DNA from: Bacteroidota bacterium
GTDB lineage: Bacteria > Bacteroidota > Ignavibacteria > Palsa-1295
DNA: 64,000 nucleotides
Assembly (NCBI GenBank): GCA_030706745.1
Contig: JAUZNX010000001.1
Span: forward strand, 310,001 to 374,000
Direction of reading: 5' to 3'
The number at the start of each line of letters is the position of its first letter. Position 1 is the first letter of the stretch. The position numbers and the translations under genes were made by a program. The notes under the pieces are model-generated. The model saw only the letters and a list, made by a program, of their open reading frames with translations, was not told where the DNA came from and ran no database searches. Below, piece by piece: positions 17,171 through 25,998 of this stretch.

Positions 17171-19555
17171 ATGATGAATACTAGCGGGCGCGTTGCGCTC
17201 GTGCTCCTGATCGCTTTGCTGACATCGGCCTCGCACGCCCAGCAGGTCGAGCTTCGTGGCCGCGTGACCATTCGTGGGACGGGCGAAGAAATTCCGGGTG
17301 CATCTCTCGCGATTATGGGCACACCACGGGGTGCGAAAGCAAATCGTGAAGGTGCCTTCCTGCTGAAGCTCGATCGTAATGTTGCATATCGCATTCGCGT
17401 TACGGCGATCGGTTACAAGCCGGATACACTCTCCTTCACGCTCGCGAAAGACTCATCGTGCGAGATCGCACTTCGCGAGTCGCCGGTCACGGGCGCGACC
17501 ATCACCATCTCAGCGGATGCGAGCCGCAAGGAGGCGCGGCGAATCATTCAAAAAGTGATCGATACAAAAGATGCCTGGCAAGCCGAGATCAAGGATTACC
17601 GCTTCCACGTATATGGCCGGCTTAATGCCCGCATACTACAAGACACCTCGTCCAAGATTTTTGCCATAATCGAAACGGTTGCGGATGGATTCTGGAAGCA
17701 GGGCAAGGGATATGCCGAGCGAGTGACCGCCCGAAAACAGACCGCCAACTTGCCGGGCGGCGAAGATTATGGGCGGCTCTTCGATGTCGATAATTTTTAC
17801 AACGAGCGCATTGACTTCTTGGATTACAGTTTGACGAGTCCGGTTGCTCACGATGCATTCGATGCGTATGATTACGATCTTATTGGTGACGGTGAGTTGA
17901 ATGGAGCGCCGGTCTACAAGATCTCCGTTGAGCCACGAGGAGTATTGAATCCAGCATTTCAGGGTACACTATGGATTGACCAAACGGACTACACGATCGC
18001 CTATTTGGAATTGGCTCCGAACGATGCGGTCAAGATCGGCCCAATCAAAAACATCTCGATTTCACAAACATTTGGTTTTGTCGAGAACAAGTACTGGATG
18101 CCCTCGCAGCTTACGTTCGGATTCTCGGTCAAGTTGGACATGCCGTTTGTTCCAGCGTTCCGCCTCGATGAGAATGCGATGCTGCAAGACTATACAATCA
18201 ACGGCGACATTGCGGATTCGGTCTTTAGCAAACGGCACGCGGTAGCGCCGACAGCAGATAGTGTTGATTCGCTGCATTGGGCCTCGGAGCGGTTGATCCC
18301 GCTTGCGAGCGACGAAGACAAAGCCTATCGGAAATACGATAGTATAGCGAAGCTGCCACCGCCACCACCAGGATCCGCACTCCTGAAAGACATCGCAGAC
18401 TGGCTCCCAGGTCTTGATGTTTACAGCTTCAATCGCGTGGAAGGCTCCCGCTTCCAGTGGTCGCATTCCATTCGGTTCTCGGACGCATGGCCGCTCAGTA
18501 TGGATGGCTCGGTCGGATACGGACTTGGCGACCGCCGATGGAAGTATTCCCTCAATCTCGAGCAAGGACTGACGTGGGCCACCAGCAAGTTGGTCAATGC
18601 GAATGTCTCGCTTGGAGGTGATGTAAGCCTACACGGCATGAAGACCGTCGCCTCGAGTTCCTCTTCCTTCCGGATGCGGCTGTATGATAATTATGTGCGT
18701 CGTGGCCAGGGGTATGCAGAGGTGGTAAACACCCTGACAGCGCTTCTTCTGCATAGCGACTACCCGGATTATTTTCGTGCTCGAGGGTTCGATGTCACAT
18801 ATTCGAACCACCTTGCTGATGGGCTTACGGGCGCGGTGTCGTTCACGAATGAAAATGAATACAGCCTCTCGACCGTAACCGATTACAGCCTGCTCCTTTC
18901 CCACAATACATTTCGCGCAAACCCAGCAATCGATGATGGGCGGCTGCATGCAATTGGTGCGGCGCTCACAAAGGACTTTTATGTTTCCACTTGGAGCGGC
19001 TCCGCGACAGTACAAATAGACTATGCCGATTCAGTCATTGGAAGCCAATTCACGTTTGCGACTGCATCGGCCCATATAACGCTTGAAGGAAAGGACGGCG
19101 TGTGGGGAAAAGCGTGGTTCGATCTCGCCGCAAGCGATCTCTTGCGCGGGACGCTACCCAATCAATCGCTTTTCTATTTCGAGTCTCGGAATTCCGTCAT
19201 TACATCGCGTTCTGTCTTTCGAACGATGTCGCCGCTCGAATTTCAGGGTGATCGGACCTGGTCCGCGATGTTCGAACAAAACTTCTACGATCTGCCAACG
19301 CGGTTCTTCGGTCTGCATTCGCTCACCGATCTTCAATGGATTGGCTTTGCCAGTCTTGCCGGGGCAACGCTCACGGATGCATCGGCCAATCATATTGCGA
19401 CAGCCGTCATGCCGATCCTCAACCAGCCGTTCGTCGAAGCAGGGTTCGGCATTGGCAACATTCTGAACATCTTCCGCTTCGATGCCGCCTGGCGGCTGAC
19501 CCACAAAACCAACCGCAATTTCTTCGTGACGGGTACGCTGGCGATTAGCTTCTGA
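17171..19555 (+). CDS. Outer-membrane protein with carboxypeptidase-regulatory-like domain (DUF5686 type)
   Basis: The protein has 794 residues from the ATG at 17171, preceded by AGAAGG. A signal peptide (residues 1-24, ending ASHAQQ) leads into a carboxypeptidase-regulatory-like domain (about 27-105: GRVTIRGTGEEIPGASL, IRVTAIGYKPDTL). The DUF5686-style region follows (EARRIIQKVIDTKDAWQAEIKDYRFHVYG). The last half alternates beta strands and ends in TGTLAISF, as expected of an outer-membrane barrel. Such proteins are typical of Bacteroidota; the function is unknown and may be surface assembly or transport. The longer frame from 16898 overlaps the lipoprotein gene and is not used. Confidence 0.82.
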   Translation: MMNTSGRVALVLLIALLTSASHAQQVELRGRVTIRGTGEEIPGASLAIMGTPRGAKANREGAFLLKLDRNVAYRIRVTAIGYKPDTLSFTLAKDSSCEIALRESPVTGATITISADASRKEARRIIQKVIDTKDAWQAEIKDYRFHVYGRLNARILQDTSSKIFAIIETVADGFWKQGKGYAERVTARKQTANLPGGEDYGRLFDVDNFYNERIDFLDYSLTSPVAHDAFDAYDYDLIGDGELNGAPVYKISVEPRGVLNPAFQGTLWIDQTDYTIAYLELAPNDAVKIGPIKNISISQTFGFVENKYWMPSQLTFGFSVKLDMPFVPAFRLDENAMLQDYTINGDIADSVFSKRHAVAPTADSVDSLHWASERLIPLASDEDKAYRKYDSIAKLPPPPPGSALLKDIADWLPGLDVYSFNRVEGSRFQWSHSIRFSDAWPLSMDGSVGYGLGDRRWKYSLNLEQGLTWATSKLVNANVSLGGDVSLHGMKTVASSSSSFRMRLYDNYVRRGQGYAEVVNTLTALLLHSDYPDYFRARGFDVTYSNHLADGLTGAVSFTNENEYSLSTVTDYSLLLSHNTFRANPAIDDGRLHAIGAALTKDFYVSTWSGSATVQIDYADSVIGSQFTFATASAHITLEGKDGVWGKAWFDLAASDLLRGTLPNQSLFYFESRNSVITSRSVFRTMSPLEFQGDRTWSAMFEQNFYDLPTRFFGLHSLTDLQWIGFASLAGATLTDASANHIATAVMPILNQPFVEAGFGIGNILNIFRFDAAWRLTHKTNRNFFVTGTLAISF

Positions 19556-19557
19556 TG

Positions 19558-20997
19558 TTACGCCAAATGTCGCAGCGCGTGTCGAATGCGGAGCAGGCAT
19601 TCCTCGCGACCTAAGACCGAAAGCAGCTCGAAGAGCCCCGGCCCCATGCCGCGACCTGTGGTGGCAAGGCGGAGCGGATGGATGAGCTTGCCGGCGCCTA
19701 CTGTGTTTGCTTCCGCGTATTCGCGGATGATGGCTTCGAGCGAATCATGATCCCAGGTTGCGGAGGCTTCGAGTTTGGGGAGTAGCTCACCGAGGCGCAT
19801 TTTTGCCTCGTCGGTCCAATGCTTCGATTTGTATTTCTCGTCAACATCCGTAAACGTTGGCGCAACATAGAAGTAGCTCGCGAAATCGACAAAGTCCCAA
19901 AGCGTGTGAACGCGCTCCTGCATCACAGCAATGACCCGGGTTGCATATTCATCACTGACGATATAGTTGCGCTTATCGAGCAGTGGCCGCACCAGCGGCA
20001 GCAAATCACTTGGCGACATCTTGCGGATGTACTCCGAGTTCATCCAGTCGAGCTTCTCGCGATTGAAGACCGCGCCGCCTTTATTGACACGCTCCAAGTC
20101 GAAATCGCGAATCAAATCGTGAATCGTGAAGATTTCCTCGGTCGCGCTCGGATTCCAGCCGAGCAACGCGACGAAATTGATGAGCGCCTGCGGCAGGTAT
20201 CCCTTCTCGCGATAATCTTCCACCGCAACATCACCCTGCCGCTTCGAAAGTTTCGAGCGGTCGGCGTTCAGCAGCAGTGGCAAATGCGCAAACTTCGGCG
20301 GCTCCCAGCCAAATGCACGATACAGCAGGACATGCTTCGGAGTCGAGGAGAGCCACTCCTCGCCGCGGATAACGTGGGTGACTTCCATAAAGTGATCGTC
20401 CACGACATTCGCGAGATGATACAATGGAAAACCATCGGACTTGAGGAGAACCTGGTCGTCGATGGTCTTCGAGTCGAACTCGATATCGCCGCGAATCAAG
20501 TCGTTGAATCGGATGGACTCGCCAATTGGGATGCGCATCCGGATGACGTGCGCTTCGCCGGCGGCGATGCGTCTGTCTGATTCTTCTTTCGGGAGATTGC
20601 GGCAGTGCCGGTCATACATTGGTGGAAGCCCGGCGGCCTGCATCGCTTTGCGGACGGTATCCAACCGCTCGGCAGTGCAGAAGCAGGGATACGCATGGCC
20701 CTCCGCGACTAATTGTGCGGCATGCTTCGAGTAAAGCTCTTTCCGCTCAGACTGCGTATACGGACCGAACGGCCCGCCATTGATCGGCCCTTCGTCGAAC
20801 GTGATCCCAGCCCATTCCATTGTGCGGATGATATTCTCGACAGCGCCCTCGACGTAGCGGGTGCGATCGGTATCTTCAATGCGAAGGATATTGACACCAC
20901 TGTGATGGCGCGCGAAGAGATAGCAGTATAGCGCGGTCCGGAGCGAGCCAACGTGAACGTAACCGGTCGGTGAGGGAGCGAATCTTACTCGTACCAC
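19558..20997 (-). CDS. gltX: Glutamyl-tRNA synthetase
   Basis: This 479-residue enzyme charges tRNA-Glu. The class I HIGH site is FAPSPTGYVHVGSLRTALY and the KMSKS-type site is RSKLSKRQGDVAVEDY. Between them are RIEDTDRTR and HVIRGEEWLSSTPKHVLLY. The GTG at 20997 is chosen because homology starts two residues later (VVRVRFAPSPTG). The frame extends upstream to 21075, but the added residues come from a GGATAGTGG-word repeat. The gene reads away from two tRNA genes. The convergent DUF5686 gene ends 2 bp from its stop. Confidence 0.96.
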   Translation of the reverse strand: MVRVRFAPSPTGYVHVGSLRTALYCYLFARHHSGVNILRIEDTDRTRYVEGAVENIIRTMEWAGITFDEGPINGGPFGPYTQSERKELYSKHAAQLVAEGHAYPCFCTAERLDTVRKAMQAAGLPPMYDRHCRNLPKEESDRRIAAGEAHVIRMRIPIGESIRFNDLIRGDIEFDSKTIDDQVLLKSDGFPLYHLANVVDDHFMEVTHVIRGEEWLSSTPKHVLLYRAFGWEPPKFAHLPLLLNADRSKLSKRQGDVAVEDYREKGYLPQALINFVALLGWNPSATEEIFTIHDLIRDFDLERVNKGGAVFNREKLDWMNSEYIRKMSPSDLLPLVRPLLDKRNYIVSDEYATRVIAVMQERVHTLWDFVDFASYFYVAPTFTDVDEKYKSKHWTDEAKMRLGELLPKLEASATWDHDSLEAIIREYAEANTVGAGKLIHPLRLATTGRGMGPGLFELLSVLGREECLLRIRHALRHLA

Positions 20998-21001
20998 AGA
21001 G

Positions 21002-21105
21002 GGGATAGCGGATAGTGGATAGTGGATAGCGATGAGAGACTTAGCGCTATTAGAACAGCGGAATGCTTCGGGCACTATCCACTATCCGTTCTCCACTATC
21101 CACTG
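21002..21105. repeat. Short-word inverted repeat between gltX and tRNA-His
   Basis: The left arm (21002-21029) is GGATAGCGG, GGATAGTGG and GGATAG words. The right arm (21073-21105) carries CACTATCCACTATCCG and CTCCACTATCCACTG. The arms are complementary over most words, with about 45 bp between them. Confidence 0.85.
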
Positions 21106-21109
21106 TTTG

Positions 21110-21184
21110 GGTGAGTGATGGGGTTCGAACCCACGACCTCCTGGGCCACAACCAGGCGCTCTAACCAGCTGAGCTACACCCACC
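21110..21184 (-). tRNA. tRNA-His (anticodon GTG)
   Basis: On the minus strand the acceptor GTGGGTG pairs with CACTCAC, and an extra encoded G at position -1 faces C73, as expected for tRNA-His. Anticodon loop TTGTGGC sits in stem CCTGG/CCAGG. T-loop TTCGAAC is present. The 3' CCA is not encoded. Confidence 0.95.
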
Positions 21185-21202
21185 GTATCAATTGTTCTGC
21201 GG

Positions 21203-21235
21203 ATGACCAATCATCCACGATGACCGATCATCCGT
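21203..21235. repeat. Short-word repeat in the tRNA-His/tRNA-Arg spacer
   Basis: GGATGACCAATCATCC and CGATGACCGATCATCC are two near copies, each able to fold on itself. It looks like a small member of the short-word element group, or a processing hairpin between the two tRNAs. Confidence 0.5.
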
Positions 21236-21238
21236 TCG

Positions 21239-21312
21239 CGCGCCCGGCTGGACTCGAACCAGCGACCCACAGCTTAGAAGGCTGTTGCTCTATCCAACTG
21301 AGCTACGGGCGC
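21239..21312 (-). tRNA. tRNA-Arg (anticodon TCT)
   Basis: Acceptor GCGCCCG pairs with CGGGCGC. The anticodon stem ACAGC/GCTGT holds loop CTTCTAA, anticodon TCT, reading AGA/AGG. T-loop TTCGAGT is present and no CCA is encoded. It is transcribed from the same strand as tRNA-His, 55 bp away. Confidence 0.95.
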
Positions 21313-21422
21313 TTGTTTCGTGTGGCGCAGACCCATCCTTTTGCGGATGGCCTTACTGCGCACGCCCGGCGCGGGAGCCGAGTAACAGGATGCTCCTTCG
21401 ACAAGTTCGCGCAGACGAATAC

Positions 21423-23612
21423 CTACCTTTGGGCGGGCATATAAAGCTTTTCGGCATATTCCCGGACCATCCGGTCCGTCGAAAATCGTGGCAGTACGCT
21501 GGCAACCGATTCCTTTGCGACTTCGACCCATCGATGCGGAATGCTATCGGATTGCTTGTCATAATAGAGCGGAATCACCTGTTTCTCAAGAGCCTCATAC
21601 ATTCGTTCTGAATCCACCCGGTCTTGATCGTCCGAAGATCCTTCAATTGAGCCTTCGAGCCCCCATCCGTTCTTGCCATTCCATCCCTCGATCCACCAGC
21701 CATCCAGAATAGAAAAATTGGGCACGCCATTGATCGCGGCTTTCATACCACTCGTTCCGGAGGCTTCCAAGGGAGCTTTGGGGTTGTTCATCCACACGTC
21801 CACTCCGCGAACCAGATATTTCGCAACGTGCATGCTATAGTTTTCAATGAACGCGATTCTGCCTCCGAAGGCGGGATCGAGTGCATATTGCCAAATATCG
21901 CGGATGAGCTGCTTGCCCCCTTCATCGGCGGGATGCGCCTTTCCGCTGAATACGAATTGCACGGGCCGGCGCGAATCGCTAAGCATGGCCTTGAGGCGGT
22001 CCAGGTCCTTGAAGATAAGCGTCGCGCGCTTATACGTCGCAAAGCGGCGTGCAAACCCGATTGTCAGAATACTCGGGTCGAGCATCATCCCGTGTGGTAC
22101 GAACAACTTTGGATCGAGCGATCCTGCAATCCATTTTCTCCGAACACGATCGGTAATGAAGCTGAACAAACTGGTCTTGAGTGTCTGCCGCGTCCGCCAG
22201 AATGTCTCATCATCGACTTGGCGGAATGCAGCCCAATATGTTTCATTGTCGAGATGCTCGGTCCAGTCGCGGCCCAACTTGCGGGCGAAAAGCTCCTCCA
22301 TTTCGGGCGCGAGCCATGTTCGAATGTGAACTCCGTTTGTAACGCTGGTTAGAGTCGATGGTTGAGAAGGGATAGTGGATGGTTGAGGGGGCACGGCTCC
22401 TTCGGGAGGTTGATTCGCCTTCACCTCTCCGTTATCCCCTGTCAACTTTCCACGATCAACAACCGAACTGAATTCCGGCCACATGGCAGCCGTGACCTCG
22501 AGATGCTTTTTGCTCACAGCGTTGCGGTGGAAACTCAACGTCATTGCGAGCGCGGTCATGTTGAATGCATCGCCACCTCCGGGCTGAGCGTGCCGCCCCA
22601 GGTCGAGGAAAGTCTCTTTGTCGACACCCAGTTCTGGCCAGAAATGCCAGAAGTACCGCGAGATAAGATCGAACGGGAATGCATCCGTACCGGCCGGAAC
22701 AGGGGTATGAGTGGTGAAAATGGAGTGACTGCCGACGAATGTTTTGGCTTCATCGAGGCTCATACCCGATTTCACAGCTTCACGTAATCGCTCAACTAGT
22801 GTGAATGCGACATGTCCTTCGTTGGCATGCCAGACGCCGGGCGTCAAGCCAAGCGCCCGAATGACACGGACGCCACCGATACCGAGTGCGATCTCCTGCC
22901 GCAACCGATATTCCTGGTCGCCACCATAGAGCCGCGTCGTGATGTCGCGATTGTGTGGAGCGTTGGCTTCGAGGTTCGAATCCATCAAATAGATTCTTAC
23001 GCGACCGCACCGAACGAGCCACACTTGAAGGTGGAGTAAATCATCCGGCCCTTCGAGCGCCAGTGACACCACAAGTGGCTCTCCGGATGGCAAGTACGCT
23101 CGTTCGATCGCCACGTCCGGAATATCGATCTGGGCATAGTTGGCGATTTGCAGGCCATCCGGATCGATGCCCTGCTCGAAATAGCCGCGTGGATACATGA
23201 AGCCAACCGCAGTGAAGTCAAGCCCCAAATCGCTAGCCGACTTAGCGTGATCCCCAGAGAGAATGCCGAGGCCACCGGAGTAAATCGGTAAGCTTCCGTG
23301 CAAGCCATACTCTGCAGAAAAATATGCGATCTTCGCGTCGGTCGGTGGAATGCCAGCACCTGTGCGAGCGAGGTATCGATCGAACGTCCGCAGCAGTGCG
23401 CGATAGCGTTTCAGAAAGTCTGGATCGACCGCAAGCCGATCGAGCCGGTCTTGCGTGACGCGGTGAAGCATCAAGACCGGGTTGTGGTCCGTTTCCCGCC
23501 AAAGTCGAACAGAGATGGCGCGAAAGACTCCGCGCGCCTCCGGCGACCAGCTCCACCAGAGGTTACGAGCGACTTCTTCGAGGCGTGAAATTGGGGAAGG
23601 TAGTGTAGGCAA
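21423..23612 (-). CDS. glgP: Alpha-glucan (glycogen/maltodextrin) phosphorylase
   Basis: This 729-residue enzyme releases glucose-1-phosphate from alpha-1,4-glucans using pyridoxal phosphate. The N-terminus (LEEVARNLWWSWSPEARGVF) and AYFSAEYGLHGSLPIYSGGLG mark the short bacterial/archaeal phosphorylase group. The cofactor-region motif EASGTSGMKAAINGVPNFS lies near residue 625, followed by LDGWWIEG. Residues about 384-420 (rich in Pro, Gln and Ser, just before SVTNGVHIRTW) are extra relative to the family and are coded by a short-word repeat. The start is a TTG at 23612; no ATG or GTG lies nearby and upstream codons look non-coding, so it is uncertain by a few residues. Confidence 0.94.
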   Translation of the reverse strand: MPTLPSPISRLEEVARNLWWSWSPEARGVFRAISVRLWRETDHNPVLMLHRVTQDRLDRLAVDPDFLKRYRALLRTFDRYLARTGAGIPPTDAKIAYFSAEYGLHGSLPIYSGGLGILSGDHAKSASDLGLDFTAVGFMYPRGYFEQGIDPDGLQIANYAQIDIPDVAIERAYLPSGEPLVVSLALEGPDDLLHLQVWLVRCGRVRIYLMDSNLEANAPHNRDITTRLYGGDQEYRLRQEIALGIGGVRVIRALGLTPGVWHANEGHVAFTLVERLREAVKSGMSLDEAKTFVGSHSIFTTHTPVPAGTDAFPFDLISRYFWHFWPELGVDKETFLDLGRHAQPGGGDAFNMTALAMTLSFHRNAVSKKHLEVTAAMWPEFSSVVDRGKLTGDNGEVKANQPPEGAVPPQPSTIPSQPSTLTSVTNGVHIRTWLAPEMEELFARKLGRDWTEHLDNETYWAAFRQVDDETFWRTRQTLKTSLFSFITDRVRRKWIAGSLDPKLFVPHGMMLDPSILTIGFARRFATYKRATLIFKDLDRLKAMLSDSRRPVQFVFSGKAHPADEGGKQLIRDIWQYALDPAFGGRIAFIENYSMHVAKYLVRGVDVWMNNPKAPLEASGTSGMKAAINGVPNFSILDGWWIEGWNGKNGWGLEGSIEGSSDDQDRVDSERMYEALEKQVIPLYYDKQSDSIPHRWVEVAKESVASVLPRFSTDRMVREYAEKLYMPAQR
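22352..22464. repeat. Short-word inverted repeat inserted in frame in glgP
   Basis: One side has GGTTGAGAAGGGATAGTGG and GGTTGAGG. The other has complements of the same kinds of words (TTATCCCC, GTCAACTTTCCAC, GATCAACAACC). The reading frame is kept and codes a Pro/Gln/Ser-rich loop. Confidence 0.65.
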
Positions 23613-23669
23613 TGGGTCGAGGTAAAGGTTAGAGTATACTGCAAACTTACGAGCCTGCGGGAGCGGGAA

Positions 23670-24296
23670 ATGAATCTCCGCGGTTTTTCAAACACGCAAA
23701 TGACGACTCGATATTCCCTGCTGGTTGTTTTTCTGAGCATCATTCTATATGCGTGCCAATCCCAGCGGACGTGTTCGCTTACCATTCCCTACCAGCCTCA
23801 GACGAAGTCAAATTATTGCGTGCCAGCGTGTGCCTCGATGGTACTAGAATATTATGGCGATCATTACTCGCAGGACACAGTGAAAGCCCTGGCGAAATCC
23901 AAATCGGATTTTACAGGGACCTACTACGCCGATTTGGTCCAAGGCTTGAAATCGATCGGCTATCGCTGGGAGATCAAGACCTTCAGTCTCGATCATCTTG
24001 GTTTTGAACAAGGACTGAACGCGATACGCGTCGCGCTTCAACAGCATCGGCCCGTCTTGATCAGCACCTCGAGTCCTCCCATCGGACATACCAAGATCGT
24101 GTGTGGCTACAACGATCGCCTCCAAATGGTGGAATTAGTCGATCCACTCTGGCCACCACCGGGTGAGGGGTCAATGAGCTATCGCCAACTCGAAGATATT
24201 TGGCATGACGATTTTCAGCACACATGCCGCTCAATTCTCGTGACGGCTCCGAGAAGTGATGATCATTCTGTCTCCCGATCGAACGGGGCAGAATAA
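23670..24296 (+). CDS. C39-like cysteine peptidase lipoprotein
   Basis: The protein has 208 residues. A hydrophobic stretch ends in the lipobox-like ILYAC (Cys29). The papain-like C39 fold is indicated by the catalytic Cys in SNYCVPACASMVLEYYG (Cys50), a His in GHTKIVCGYN and an Asp in LVDPLW. The cleft-type Gln is in PYQPQTKSN. It would sit in the periplasm or outer envelope, where it could trim peptides or bacteriocin-like leaders, or act as a non-proteolytic binding domain. The gene is divergent from glgP and convergent with the efflux operon. No ABC exporter is fused or adjacent. Confidence 0.8.
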   Translation: MNLRGFSNTQMTTRYSLLVVFLSIILYACQSQRTCSLTIPYQPQTKSNYCVPACASMVLEYYGDHYSQDTVKALAKSKSDFTGTYYADLVQGLKSIGYRWEIKTFSLDHLGFEQGLNAIRVALQQHRPVLISTSSPPIGHTKIVCGYNDRLQMVELVDPLWPPPGEGSMSYRQLEDIWHDDFQHTCRSILVTAPRSDDHSVSRSNGAE

Positions 24297-24316
24297 CCCG
24301 GCAGCTATTTCCAGAA

Positions 24317-25348
24317 TCATCCTCCGAGTGATGGCTCCGCACCGATGTGAAGACCATGATCGAAGGAGATGCTGATCGGAAATGTGAGAAAGAAATGCGG
24401 GTCGGGTGAGATTCGGAAGGCTGGTGCGGGAAAATGCCAATATCCCAGGGCACGCCGAACAAAGTTCAGAATGCCGATCGAAGACTCAGGGATAAGCTTG
24501 TCCATATCGTAATCGAGCGAGATGTACCATGCCTTTTGCCGCTCGTTGAAGTCCGGCGCATTAATATGATATCCGCTGATCGCTCCGGCAAGATTGAGCC
24601 AGCTCGGCCAGTATGGCTTCAAGCTTTCGGGCAGCATGTGATGGACATCGGCGCGCAGGTAATAGGTCTGGCCGCCATAGTCCTCGATAAAGGTTACCGA
24701 TTGTCCCGGAATATCCGGATGATTCTCGGTGAGCTTGGTAGTCGGAGAATAGAACCACTTCACGCGAAAATCCTTGAGAAAGGGTACGCGCTCATTAAGC
24801 AAAAAGAATGAAGCTCCAAGCATATCGGACTTGGCGTCACCCCGAGAAAACCCCCATGAACGAGCAAAGCCATCCTCGATCTCGACGTAGAGCTCCCACA
24901 GTGCGCCGGAAAATGCACCCATGATCGCGGATTGAGCACTGTCCATCCCTGCCCATCGATATGCTTCGCTGAAGAAGTACGAGCTATAATACGCTCCAAA
25001 GATATGGCCGGCTTTGTCGAAATTGGCTTGATAGGAAGGATCTTCAATCACGTGAAACGGCGCGCGATCGGCATTCCACCACGCGTTGAGTTGGTAGATA
25101 TGCAGTGCCGTGATCGTAGCGGCCAGGCCGCCGCCGGCGATGCCAACTCTGGTCCAATTCACGCCCGGTGTTGCAGGACGAAGCATTGGGACTGGTTGAT
25201 CGAAATCGGCTTTCGTTGTGTGATGATGGGCGAGCAGTGTGTCGCTGAATGTTGAGGCACGAGATGAATCGCGGGCTGTCTGCGCAGCCGCGATTGATGG
25301 CAATAGCAGGAGTGCCACGAGTACATATTGGATGAAGGTTCTGTCCAT
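24317..25348 (-). CDS. DUF2279 family envelope protein
   Basis: The protein has 343 residues from the ATG at 25348. A signal peptide (RTFIQYVLVALLLLPSIAAAQ) precedes the DUF2279-like core, with NFDKAGHIFGAYYSSYFFSEAYRW, a GALWELYVEIEDGFA stretch and GFSRGDAKSDMLG. Members are annotated as periplasmic or outer-membrane proteins of unknown role in Bacteroidota. The start overlaps the upstream gene stop (TAATG), so it is the last gene of the metal efflux operon. A longer frame to 25423 exists but would precede the signal peptide. Confidence 0.82.
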   Translation of the reverse strand: MDRTFIQYVLVALLLLPSIAAAQTARDSSRASTFSDTLLAHHHTTKADFDQPVPMLRPATPGVNWTRVGIAGGGLAATITALHIYQLNAWWNADRAPFHVIEDPSYQANFDKAGHIFGAYYSSYFFSEAYRWAGMDSAQSAIMGAFSGALWELYVEIEDGFARSWGFSRGDAKSDMLGASFFLLNERVPFLKDFRVKWFYSPTTKLTENHPDIPGQSVTFIEDYGGQTYYLRADVHHMLPESLKPYWPSWLNLAGAISGYHINAPDFNERQKAWYISLDYDMDKLIPESSIGILNFVRRALGYWHFPAPAFRISPDPHFFLTFPISISFDHGLHIGAEPSLGG

Positions 25349-25998
25349 TATTCGGAAAAGGTTAAGAACCGTCCACCGACACTCAAGGCATAGGCAAAAC
25401 TCCATCCCTGACGAAAGTACCATTGTGGTCGTGCTATCAACGCAACTTCGAGTTGAGCCGTATGTGACAGGTCATACAGTGCCCCGAACGTTATTGGGAA
25501 ACTTGCTGAAACATGGCCGATCGTATCAGGCCAAATCGGATCCGGATATACATCGAGGCCAAGTCCGGCCGTGCCAAACGGTGTCACCGTGCCCAGGCTC
25601 GTAAAAGTGTATCGCACTCCACCGTGAAACCCATAGTCAAGCAACTGATCGTTTGCGTTGTAATTCGGAAATTCGATTTTCGCAAAAGTCGTGAATGCGA
25701 GCGTAAGATCCACGATTGCTGTCAGTCCGCCAAGATCCGAGGTTCTGGATTCATAGAATGGCTGAAGGAGTGGATGCGCACCGGGATATTCCGGAACGGC
25801 CAGCACCCCAAGGCGGACACCCCAGGCATCTTGTAAATGTGCGCCTGTTTGCGCCGGACTTCTTCCAGGGACGCCAAGCATCTCGACCAGAATAAGAACC
25901 ATGGCCGCCACCAGGCGTTTTCGCGCGCGGGACCGTCCAGGAGTCGATCGATCGAGAAATGAAAGCATCGTGACAGGAGTAAGCGATTGAATGCGCAT
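25348..25998 (-). CDS. Predicted outer-membrane protein, unknown
   Basis: The product has 216 residues. An N-terminal signal (RKRLVAAMVLILVEMLGVPG, ending SPAQ) is followed by beta-strand-like stretches with alternating hydrophobic residues (DYGFHGGVRYTFTSLG, LEVALIARPQWYF) ending in GGRFLTFSE. It resembles small eight-stranded barrel proteins. The start ATG overlaps the stop of the RND pump gene (TGATG) and its own stop overlaps the DUF2279 gene, so the three are translationally linked. A role beside the efflux pump is inferred from this coupling. Confidence 0.7.
   Translation of the reverse strand: MRIQSLTPVTMLSFLDRSTPGRSRARKRLVAAMVLILVEMLGVPGRSPAQTGAHLQDAWGVRLGVLAVPEYPGAHPLLQPFYESRTSDLGGLTAIVDLTLAFTTFAKIEFPNYNANDQLLDYGFHGGVRYTFTSLGTVTPFGTAGLGLDVYPDPIWPDTIGHVSASFPITFGALYDLSHTAQLEVALIARPQWYFRQGWSFAYALSVGGRFLTFSE

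Noticed and set aside
20998-21075. Upstream extension of glutamyl-tRNA synthetase
   Set aside because: The extra residues are coded by a GGATAGTGG-word repeat and lie outside the conserved start of the family.
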